Positions 6,130-13,251 of a stretch of DNA of 34,479 bases are shown here, one piece after another; the first letter of the stretch is position 1, and every line of letters begins with the position of its first letter. The position numbers and the translations under genes are program-made. Under the pieces are notes generated by a model. That model was not told the DNA's origin and ran no database searches. It saw nothing but the letters and a program-made list of their open reading frames with translations. Location: assembly GCA_038534195.1 (NCBI GenBank), contig JBCAXE010000039.1, forward strand, positions 1 to 34,479, given 5' to 3'. The DNA comes from JAJFFW01 sp038534195 (GTDB taxonomy: Bacteria; Pseudomonadota; Alphaproteobacteria; Caulobacterales; Parvularculaceae).

Positions 6130-7884
6130 TTACTCGTCCGTGACCTCATGGCGTAACGCCGCATCAATAAGGGGTGGTCCTTCTTCGTAGGAAGCGGACA
6201 CCAGAAGACCGTTTAGCCCGGCCAGATAAGTACGCAAATCCGCGTCTGCAGGCGCCTCGACGCCGAGCCCCCCTTGGGACGGCGGCGCCACCATCGGCGG
6301 CTTCAGCTCATCGACCGTGAAATCCATGCGCACATCGTAGGTGCGCTGGGCCTGGTTTCGTAGAAAACGTTGCGCATTGTACCAGCGCGTTTTTTCCTGA
6401 TCGTCGGTGCAACTCTCAAGCTCGGCCCCGCGCGCGCCCCAGCGCCGTTCCGGGCAGTGATAAGGGTCAAAGGAAAGTTGGAACAGCCGATCCATCACAT
6501 GGCCGAGATTGAGCTGAACGCGCAGATCGTCCGACCGCCAGTAACTCACCTTGCAGGCCGCTTTTTCTTCCTGAAATGTCAGCCACAAGGCTTCCGCAAG
6601 GTCGCCGCCTTCAAACGCGATGGAAGGGTCCCCTTGGACGGCGCGTTCATAAAGGTCCTGCATGGTGCGGCGCAATTCGATGAAGCTCACCTTGAGCCGC
6701 GCGTCGCGTGACGGCGTCGAATAATGCTCCCATTCCCCATAGGTGCCGAAAATGTTGGGCGGCAGGCGTTTGGGGTGGGGCTTTAAGTGAATGCGCGCAT
6801 TGGTCGCCTGATTAACAGCGACTTTGCGCGCCTTGATATCGCCGCACACGGACTGAAGGCCGAAGCGTAGTTCTTCTACCGGATTATAAGCGAAGTCTGG
6901 CGAGGCGAGCCGCCGGCGCACATAATCATAATAGCGCAGCGTGCGGCCCTCGTGCATGAATTCGCCATAATGCCAGATACCGGAGGGGTGCGGTTTGTTG
7001 CCGATATATTGTTCGACCGAAAAATTGCGGATGGCGCTATTCGCGGCGGCCTTGATTTTACCGCCCACATAGGCGCCGTCGTCTCGCTTCGTCGCGCCTG
7101 TCAACTCAATCGGCCGCCAGGCTTTCAGGCCGGCGCCAAGTTCAGGTTTTGATCGTAGAAAATTCGGTCCGTATACGGTGCGGGTAACGGAGTTGTCCGG
7201 ATGCGAGGCGACGATTTTAACGCGTCCGTCATCGAGAACGTCATAAACAATCCCCGCATGTCCGAAAATGTCATAGGCGATGACGCCGGGCCGGACGGCG
7301 TCGCGCGCAATTTTTACAGGATAGAAATCGTCAAAGCTGCGCCCGCCCCCTGTTTCAGGATGGGTGCGGAACATTGCGGTTGAGACCTCGCCGCCAATCC
7401 GCGCGATGAAACCCGGCGCAGAGATCGGCGTTGGTCCGATCGCCGAGCGCCGGCTTGCGACCACATTGCCGCCGGTGGAATAACGCAAATCTTCGCGCTT
7501 ACCGTCGGCGGTGCGCATGGCGTGCTGGTAGGAGAAGGGCAGACCGTTCTTCCAGGCATAGTAGGCGCGCAGAATGTAGGCCATGTCCGCGCAGTCGCCC
7601 GAGTAGCGACGCTTGTCCGTGTCGCGGTAGGGATTGGCCGCGCCGGATAGGCATTCGCCGAGCGTCGTGCAACCCGATTTTCCGATCGCTTGAACGAACG
7701 CCGAATAGCCCGCCTCATCGGTATCGTCCCACGCGGTTTTGACGATTCGCCACGCTGAGCCGTCATTGACGGCTTCGGGAATTTCACTTGCAAAAACAAA
7801 GTTTTGTGCGCCCATCGCCAGGCATAATCCTGCGATGCCGGCGACGGATTTTACGAGACGTCGGCGTAGAGAGCGTGATTCCAT
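6130..7884 (-). CDS. Secreted papain-fold-like protein of unknown family
   Basis: The 584-residue protein has a positively charged N-terminus and hydrophobic segment (residues about 10-32, ending VFA-SE) typical of export. Residues 94-115 (YSGDCADMAYILRAYYAWKNGL) resemble the catalytic-cysteine helix of transglutaminase-like or NlpC/P60-like papain-fold enzymes, with Cys98. FGHAGIVYDVL (His209) and a following strand with SHPDN (228-231) give a Cys-His-Asp/Asn order consistent with that fold. The remaining 340 residues (about 245-584) contain further cysteines and aromatic residues and match nothing I recognise. A role in peptidoglycan or protein cleavage outside the cytoplasm is inferred. 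The ATG at 7884 has no close ribosome binding site; the only AAGGAG is about 19 bases upstream, inside a CtrA-type box. Confidence 0.7.
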   Translation of the reverse strand: MESRSLRRRLVKSVAGIAGLCLAMGAQNFVFASEIPEAVNDGSAWRIVKTAWDDTDEAGYSAFVQAIGKSGCTTLGECLSGAANPYRDTDKRRYSGDCADMAYILRAYYAWKNGLPFSYQHAMRTADGKREDLRYSTGGNVVASRRSAIGPTPISAPGFIARIGGEVSTAMFRTHPETGGGRSFDDFYPVKIARDAVRPGVIAYDIFGHAGIVYDVLDDGRVKIVASHPDNSVTRTVYGPNFLRSKPELGAGLKAWRPIELTGATKRDDGAYVGGKIKAAANSAIRNFSVEQYIGNKPHPSGIWHYGEFMHEGRTLRYYDYVRRRLASPDFAYNPVEELRFGLQSVCGDIKARKVAVNQATNARIHLKPHPKRLPPNIFGTYGEWEHYSTPSRDARLKVSFIELRRTMQDLYERAVQGDPSIAFEGGDLAEALWLTFQEEKAACKVSYWRSDDLRVQLNLGHVMDRLFQLSFDPYHCPERRWGARGAELESCTDDQEKTRWYNAQRFLRNQAQRTYDVRMDFTVDELKPPMVAPPSQGGLGVEAPADADLRTYLAGLNGLLVSASYEEGPPLIDAALRHEVTDE

Positions 7885-7894
7885 AGCGCAGAGA

Positions 7895-7910
7895 TTAACG
7901 TCTCCTTAAC
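7895..7910. promoter_or_regulatory. CtrA-type box upstream of the secreted papain-like gene
   Basis: TTAAC at 7895-7899 and TTAAC at 7906-7910 give a perfect TTAA-N7-TTAAC match to the CtrA recognition sequence of Caulobacterales-type alphaproteobacteria. It ends only ten bases before the ATG at 7884, which is too close for the usual -35-overlapping activation and suggests repression, if bound. A GANTC site (GATTC, 7877-7881) sits in the start of the gene. Confidence 0.5.
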
Positions 7911-8111
7911 CGAACCGGTAGGGGCTTTGTCCGGCGCGGCGGTATTTTGCGCGCAAGCGTTGCCATCCTGACATGGTTACGCGGGAAACGGAGAAAAACG
8001 GCGAAATTTCAACCGGGTAGGGAAAAATTCTGATTTTTCAAGTCTGGCGGAACGCCTTCCCGATACCGACTTGAAGTGTGGCGATAATGTGAATTTGAAA
8101 AGGGGTGCTCT

Positions 8112-9068
8112 ATGGCGTCATCGATCTTTGTCGGTGTTCTTGTTCTTCTATCAATCTTTCTTCTGTTCTCCACGATCAAGATCGTGCCGCAGGGCTATCA
8201 ATTTACGGTAGAGCGGTTTGGGAAATACACCAAAACGCTGAAACCGGGGCTCCATTTGTTGACGCCGCTGATCGACCGGATCGGCCGACGGATGAACATG
8301 ATGGAGCAAGTGCTCGACATCCCGGCGCAGGAAGTGATTACCCGGGATAACGCGATGGTGCGCACCGATGCGGTGGCCTTTATCCAGATCATGGATGCAG
8401 CGGCGGCGGCCTATGAGGTCTCTAATCTTCAGCGCGCAATCGCGAACCTTTCCATGACCAATGTTCGCACGGTGATCGGCTCGCTTGACCTCGACGAGGT
8501 TTTGTCGAACCGCGATGAAATTAACGGCCGATTGCTCACCGTGATCGACGCCGCGACGCAGCCGTGGGGCGTAAAAGTGACGCGCGTTGAAATCAAAGAT
8601 CTTGAGCCGCCTGCGGACATCACCGAAGCCATGGCCCGTCAGATGAAAGCGGAGCGTTTAAAGCGCGCCGAGATTTTGACGGCGGAAGGCGACAAGCAGT
8701 CTTCGATTTTGCGTGCGGAAGGGGAGAAGCAATCGGCGATTCTTGAGGCCGAAGGGCGGCGCGAAGCGGCGTTCCGCGACGCAGAAGCCCGTGAGCGCGA
8801 GGCCGCCGCCGAAGCGCAGGCCACTGAAGTGGTCAGCCAGGCGATCGCACAAGGCGACGTCAACGCCATCAATTACTTCGTGGCGCAAGATTACGTAAAA
8901 GCGTTTGAGAAGCTCGCGATTTCGCCGCAGCAGAAAACCGTCATCGTGCCCGCGGAGATGAGCGCGCTGGTGGGCACGATCGGCGGCGTCGGGGCGCTTG
9001 CCAGGGACGCGCTGGAGAAACGCGATGACCGTCGCGGCGCCGGGTCTGTTCCCCAGTCTTCGTCATAA
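8112..9068 (+). CDS. qmcA: SPFH/Band 7 membrane protein, QmcA (stomatin/paraslipin) type
   Basis: This 318-residue protein has one N-terminal membrane helix (IFVGVLVLLSIFLLFSTI) followed by the SPFH domain, with IVPQGYQFTVERFGKYTKTLKPGLHLLTPLIDRIGRR, IPAQEVITRDNAMVRTDAVAFIQI and VIGSLDLDEVLSNRDEIN. A charged helical stretch rich in Ala, Glu and Arg (AEGDKQSSILRAEGEKQSAILEAEGRREAAFRDAEAREREAAAEAQA) then mediates oligomerisation. Family members form large ring or cage assemblies in the inner membrane, organise lipid microdomains and associate with proteases such as FtsH. A downstream NfeD gene is the usual partner. AAAAGGGG precedes the ATG. A 26-bp-spaced inverted repeat (TCAAGTC/GACTTGA, 8038-8074) lies in the leader. 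Confidence 0.92.
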   Translation: MASSIFVGVLVLLSIFLLFSTIKIVPQGYQFTVERFGKYTKTLKPGLHLLTPLIDRIGRRMNMMEQVLDIPAQEVITRDNAMVRTDAVAFIQIMDAAAAAYEVSNLQRAIANLSMTNVRTVIGSLDLDEVLSNRDEINGRLLTVIDAATQPWGVKVTRVEIKDLEPPADITEAMARQMKAERLKRAEILTAEGDKQSSILRAEGEKQSAILEAEGRREAAFRDAEAREREAAAEAQATEVVSQAIAQGDVNAINYFVAQDYVKAFEKLAISPQQKTVIVPAEMSALVGTIGGVGALARDALEKRDDRRGAGSVPQSSS

Positions 9069-9106
9069 GGCTAAGCGTTGAACGTGTACGGAAGAGAGAG
9101 GCGTTG

Positions 9107-9580
9107 ATGGTATTTCTGGTGGATTTTCTGACAAACATGCCGTTCTGGTATTGGTGGGCGCTCGCCGTGGCGCTGTTGATCTTGGAGTTGATGAGCGGAT
9201 CGACTTATCTCTTGTGGCCCGCGGCGGCGGCGGTGCTGGTCGGGTTCACTGATATCTGGCCGTTGGACCACGCGTGGCGCATGCAGTTGGCGCTCTTTGC
9301 AGCGCTCACCATCCTCCTGACGATTATCGCGCCGCCCTTTGTGAAGCCGTGGCTGAAACAATCGCAGACGGATCATTTTAACTTGAATGAGCGCGGCGCC
9401 CAGAAAGTGGGCCGGCGGGTGACGGTCGAACAGGCGTTTTCCAATGGCGTTGGGCGCGTCAAGATGGGCGATACGGTTTGGCTCGCCGAAGCGGAGGACG
9501 GCGCTGATTTTTCGGAAGGCGCGTCCGTTGAAGTGACGCGAACCGAGGGTGCGAAACTGTTTGTCAGAGGAATTGTCTGA
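9107..9580 (+). CDS. NfeD family membrane protein
   Basis: The 157-residue product has two or three N-terminal hydrophobic helices (FWYWWALAVALLILELMSGSTYLLWPAAAAVLVGF and MQLALFAALTILLTIIAPPFV) and a C-terminal OB-fold domain. The latter contains GRRVTVEQAFSNGVGRVKMGDTVWLAEAEDG and a final strand GAKLFVRGIV. This is the short NfeD1b/YbbK form that pairs with SPFH proteins and is thought to modulate their assembly. The ATG at 9107 is preferred over the overlapping TTG at 9104, with GAGAGAGG upstream. It follows qmcA by 38 bases. Confidence 0.9.
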   Translation: MVFLVDFLTNMPFWYWWALAVALLILELMSGSTYLLWPAAAAVLVGFTDIWPLDHAWRMQLALFAALTILLTIIAPPFVKPWLKQSQTDHFNLNERGAQKVGRRVTVEQAFSNGVGRVKMGDTVWLAEAEDGADFSEGASVEVTRTEGAKLFVRGIV

Positions 9581-9631
9581 CGGCATCATACTGTCGGGGG
9601 GATTGTCGGGATATCGAAAAGGAGCAGGGGT

Positions 9632-10021
9632 ATGAAATCGGCGATTGGGTTATTGGGGACATTGATTATTGCGGCGGTGGTCGCCGCTGTGGCGATGTTT
9701 GTGTTGCCACAGTGGAACGTGTGGCGGGCGGACCTCGCGGGGCAGGCGGCGCTCGCGCAGGCGGAAAACGAACGCAAAGTTCTCATTGAAGAAGCAAAGG
9801 CGCAATTGGAGTCAGCGAAATTCTACGCTGATGCTGAGGTAGAGCGCGCGAAGGGCGTCGCTGAAGCGAACCGCATCATTGCAGATGGCCTTGGCGGTCC
9901 AGAGGGGTACTTGCGTTATTTGTGGATCCAAAAGCTCGGCGAGAACCAGCAGGATGTAATTTATATTCCGACAGAAGCCGGCGTGCCGATCCTGGAAGCA
10001 GGCCGCGGCGTTGACGAATAA
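9632..10021 (+). CDS. Miniature SPFH-tail membrane protein
   Basis: The 129-residue protein has a single membrane helix (IGLLGTLIIAAVVAAVAMFVL), then an Ala/Glu-rich helix (AALAQAENERKVLIEEAKAQLESAKFYADAEVERAKGVAEANRII). It ends ADGLGGPEGYLRYLWIQKLGENQQDVIYIPTEAGVPILEAGR. That tail resembles the C-terminal helical and terminal segments of SPFH/prohibitin-type proteins, but the globular SPFH domain itself is missing. Similar stand-alone tails occur in some phages and bacteria. It is third in the qmcA-nfeD unit, 51 bases after nfeD, with a ribosome binding site (AAAGGAGCAGG), and ends at a strong terminator. A role in capping or tuning QmcA oligomers is inferred from context. Confidence 0.75.
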   Translation: MKSAIGLLGTLIIAAVVAAVAMFVLPQWNVWRADLAGQAALAQAENERKVLIEEAKAQLESAKFYADAEVERAKGVAEANRIIADGLGGPEGYLRYLWIQKLGENQQDVIYIPTEAGVPILEAGRGVDE

Positions 10022-10046
10022 AAACTCTTTATCACAACCAAAAGCG

Positions 10047-10076
10047 AAGAGCGGCCTTGCGCCGCTCTTTGTGTTT
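10047..10076. terminator. Intrinsic terminator between convergent genes
   Basis: A perfect 9-bp stem AAGAGCGGC (10047-10055) / GCCGCTCTT (10061-10069) with a 5-base loop is followed by TGTGTTTT on the plus strand. On the minus strand the downstream sequence is T-poor at first, then TTTTGGTT. It ends the qmcA-nfeD unit and abuts the stop of the convergent M14 peptidase gene. Confidence 0.8.
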
Positions 10077-12769
10077 TATCGCGCAGGACTCGCGTGGGCG
10101 GGGGCGCGGAAGAGCGCGTTCATGAAGATCATGTTGAGCCCGTCAAGATAGGCGCGGACAGTCGGGTCCTGCGTAAAGGCGATCACGTGGCCGTCGCCCA
10201 TGGGCTCCGCCACCACAAAGGGTTTGTAGGCGAGCTGCCCTTTCGTCTCCTCCCACAGATAGCCGCTCACAAGCACCTCGTCCGGTCCGGCGAAATAGGC
10301 GACATTGACGCCCTGATCGAGCTTCGCGGGCGTGTAGATGCCCGAGCCGCGCACCAGCACATTAAGCGTTGGTTTCACCCCCGCGGCGAGCCAGTGGTCG
10401 TCGTCGACGCGCGCCTTCGCCAAGATGCCCGCGGAACTGTCCGGGCTTTCTTTCGCGGGCGCGATCGCCGCCTTTAATTCGTCGACGGATGTAATCAGCG
10501 TGCCGGCCACGGTCGAAGTCTCTTCTTCCTCGCCATTGGCGACTTCGCCGTCAGGTTTTGCGGCGTCCTCGCGGCGGATCGAGAGGACGTCCGTCTCTGG
10601 GTCGGCGAGCCAGCGCACGGCGCCGCCCGTGGCGACAAGAACCCCGCCCGCATTCACCCATTCTTTCAGCCGATCCTTGTTGATGAGGTCGCTATAAGAA
10701 CCGCCGTACCAGGAGGACTCGCCGGGCAGAATTAACACGTCGAACTGATCAAGGGCGCGGTGAGAGAGATCACTCGTGCGCACAGGCGTGACAGGGTAAT
10801 CGAATTGCCGCTCCACCACGAACCGCGTGTTGCCCGCCATATAGGGGTTCGTCGGCGCATCCCAGGCGATGGCGATTTTCGGCGCCGGCATCCGCACCAC
10901 ATGGCGCGAGCCGAAATTCGGCCCGTCCGACACCCAGGCGGTATCGACGCCGATCACGTCGGCGCCGGTTGTTTTCGCAAAGTCCTCAAGCTTCGCCGCG
11001 AGATCAGCGGGATTTTCATCAACGGGAAAGATCAATGTGCCGGCTGAGTATTCAGAGTCGTCCTGAGTAAACGGTTTATCGCTCGACTTTACCGATAACC
11101 CGGCGCGGTGGGCGTGCGCCAGAAGGCGAGCGGCGGGCGCTTCGCCCCAGTTGACGAGAAACGCGAGTTTCGCCGCCTTGTTTTTGATGGCGCCCGGCTT
11201 GCCTAAAGCGGGTCCATGGTCTCGGAAGGCGCCGTCGGGCGCCGCGCTGCAGGCGTCCATTTCCACATTAAACATTTGCGGCAATGACCACGCAGTGACG
11301 TCGTAAATCTGGTCCGGCAGATCTTTTGCGCGCAAACGCTCCTGTTCTGCGACAAAGGTCTCGTCGAGCGGCACGTTGGCGTCGAGGAGGGTGCGGATAA
11401 GGCGCTTGGCGGGTTGTGCAAGATCGATTGCGATGGCTCCGGCACTATAGTCCTTTCCGCATGCCGAGAATTCTTGCGTCGCCTCTTTCACTTCAACGCC
11501 CTGTTGCGTCAGAAGCCCTGCAATTTTCCCCGCCGCAACGCCATCGGTTTTCGCCGGGAAAATGTAGGATTTGATCTCCTCAGATTTTCCTTCTTCGATC
11601 GCCGACGCCCGGTAGGCGTAAAAATTTTGCAGAAGTTTTTCGCGGTTATCGGCGACCGTTTCCGCCGTGGCGACAGAGGCGACGAAATGCTGGCGGACCG
11701 TATCGCGATAATGATACCGCGTTCCGTCTGTGCGCTGCGCTTTCAGTCCGCGAGCCGAGGATTGCTCATACGTCATGGCGACAGCGCCGTAATAAGACGG
11801 CCAGCTTGCGCCGTAGCCCGGATAAAACGCGTCATAGACCTCACGCGTGAAGTAATCGAAGCCGTATTCGTCAAACCACTTTGCGTTGTTCTTGCCGAAC
11901 CATTCGAGTGCGGCGCGTTGGTCGTCCGCCAAGTGCGGATTATACGGCACAGCTTCGGGAGCGAAGTAATAGGTGGAGTCTGTGCCCATCTCATGGGCGT
12001 CCACAAAGGCGAGCGGCGTCCATTCGCGTAACGCTTTGATACGCCCGCGCGTTTCCGGCTGGGTGAGGGCGAACCAATCGCGGTTCATGTCGAAGAGATA
12101 GTGGTTGGTGCGTCCGCCCGGCCAGGGTTCGTTGCGTTCCGCGGCGATGCGGCTGCCGTCCGGCTCGAGGCCCAGCGTTGTCTCGAAATTATGGACGAAC
12201 CGCGCGCGCCCGTCGGGGTTTTGCATGGGATCAAGAAAGACGAGCGTGTTTTCCAAGATTTTATCCACAGTCGCATCGCCCTGCGCCGCGAGCAGATGAT
12301 AGGCGGTCACAATCGCGGCGTCTGTCGATGAGATTTCGTTGCCATGAACGCCATAGGCGATCCATGTGGAGCCGGGCAGGAGGTCCACGAGTTGCGCCGC
12401 CGCGGCTTCATCGGTCACGCGCGGATCGCTCAGCGCACGCATGCCGTCTTTTACGGCGTCGAGGCGCGCAATATTTTCCGGTGAGCCGATGACGGCGTAA
12501 ATTAGCGGCCGGTTTTCCCAGGTACGCGCATATTCGAACACCTTGATGCGATCGGGCGCAAACTCGGCGAGCGCGTCAAAATAGGTGATCACATCCCGAG
12601 GCCGCGTAATGCGCTCGCCATTCTTGTGGCCAACCACTTTTTCTAACGTCGGCACCTGCTCGTCATAAACGGTTCCTGGCCAGTATTCGAAATCCTGTGC
12701 ACTGACGGGCGGAATGTTCGCGGCGAAAAGGATGAAGAAAGAAAGAGCGGCGAGGCGGAAAACGCGCAT
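10076..12769 (-). CDS. Exported M14 zinc carboxypeptidase with C-terminal GATase-like domain
   Basis: This 897-residue protein carries a signal peptide (MRVFRLAALSFFILFAANIPPVSA, cleaved before QDF). The zinc-site motifs of peptidase family M14 are present: HGNE (His142, Glu145) and His259 in FVDAHEMG, plus NPDGRARF, DMNRDW and a candidate catalytic Glu335 in MTYEQS. The C-terminal part (about 680-880) contains DVLILPGESSWYGG and WVNAGGVLVATGGAVRWLA, resembling the flavodoxin-like ThuA/glutamine-amidotransferase fold seen behind some M14 domains. It probably trims peptides in the periplasm or outside the cell; the true substrate is unknown. I chose 12769 because the signal peptide starts there and GGGGT lies six bases upstream; a longer frame to 12856 adds an unlikely prefix. 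Confidence 0.88.
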   Translation of the reverse strand: MRVFRLAALSFFILFAANIPPVSAQDFEYWPGTVYDEQVPTLEKVVGHKNGERITRPRDVITYFDALAEFAPDRIKVFEYARTWENRPLIYAVIGSPENIARLDAVKDGMRALSDPRVTDEAAAAQLVDLLPGSTWIAYGVHGNEISSTDAAIVTAYHLLAAQGDATVDKILENTLVFLDPMQNPDGRARFVHNFETTLGLEPDGSRIAAERNEPWPGGRTNHYLFDMNRDWFALTQPETRGRIKALREWTPLAFVDAHEMGTDSTYYFAPEAVPYNPHLADDQRAALEWFGKNNAKWFDEYGFDYFTREVYDAFYPGYGASWPSYYGAVAMTYEQSSARGLKAQRTDGTRYHYRDTVRQHFVASVATAETVADNREKLLQNFYAYRASAIEEGKSEEIKSYIFPAKTDGVAAGKIAGLLTQQGVEVKEATQEFSACGKDYSAGAIAIDLAQPAKRLIRTLLDANVPLDETFVAEQERLRAKDLPDQIYDVTAWSLPQMFNVEMDACSAAPDGAFRDHGPALGKPGAIKNKAAKLAFLVNWGEAPAARLLAHAHRAGLSVKSSDKPFTQDDSEYSAGTLIFPVDENPADLAAKLEDFAKTTGADVIGVDTAWVSDGPNFGSRHVVRMPAPKIAIAWDAPTNPYMAGNTRFVVERQFDYPVTPVRTSDLSHRALDQFDVLILPGESSWYGGSYSDLINKDRLKEWVNAGGVLVATGGAVRWLADPETDVLSIRREDAAKPDGEVANGEEEETSTVAGTLITSVDELKAAIAPAKESPDSSAGILAKARVDDDHWLAAGVKPTLNVLVRGSGIYTPAKLDQGVNVAYFAGPDEVLVSGYLWEETKGQLAYKPFVVAEPMGDGHVIAFTQDPTVRAYLDGLNMIFMNALFRAPAHASPAR

Positions 12770-13251
12770 GGAATACCCCAACAAATTTACGATGCGCCGA
12801 TGAGGATCGCCGCGAACCCTTAATAAAATTTGGACAAGAAGGTCGCCGGGCGTCAAGGCTAGCGCTGGAAACAGTTATTCCAGACAGGGCTGCACACGTA
12901 TTTGGGATAGATATCCGTCGCACGCAACGTGTCTGTTGAAACGCGACGTCTAATGGGTTGGGAGCGTCATGCTATGCGCCCCAACCGTCAGGCGTTAGCG
13001 CCGACGCGGCAGGCGGTCTTTTGAAGAAAATTTCGGTCTTTGTGAGCCGGTAGAATTATACATTGTACAGATAAAATAAATAGTGAAACGTGTTGAGTTA
13101 AATTTTGTTGATAAATGTAGTCTTGAAAATTTTACATGTCAAAGATTTCACATTTTGAGGTATCGGTTTAATTATCTTACTACGGAATTTCATATAGACA
13201 TCCTCTTGGTTGGAGACGGCCCCACAGCCAGTTACTCATTGGGAGGTTGTT
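12770..13251. other. 482-bp intergenic region, AT-rich right half
   Basis: This region lies between divergently transcribed exported-enzyme genes. A hairpin with bulged A is seen at 12956-12986 (GGTTGGG / CCCAACC with GCG/CGC above). From about 13040 to 13210 the sequence becomes strikingly AT-rich compared with the surroundings, including TTATACATTGTACAG near 13055. I see no convincing gene: the short frame at 13083-13277 overlaps the next gene's signal peptide and lacks a ribosome binding site. It probably holds the promoters of both neighbours. Confidence 0.5.
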
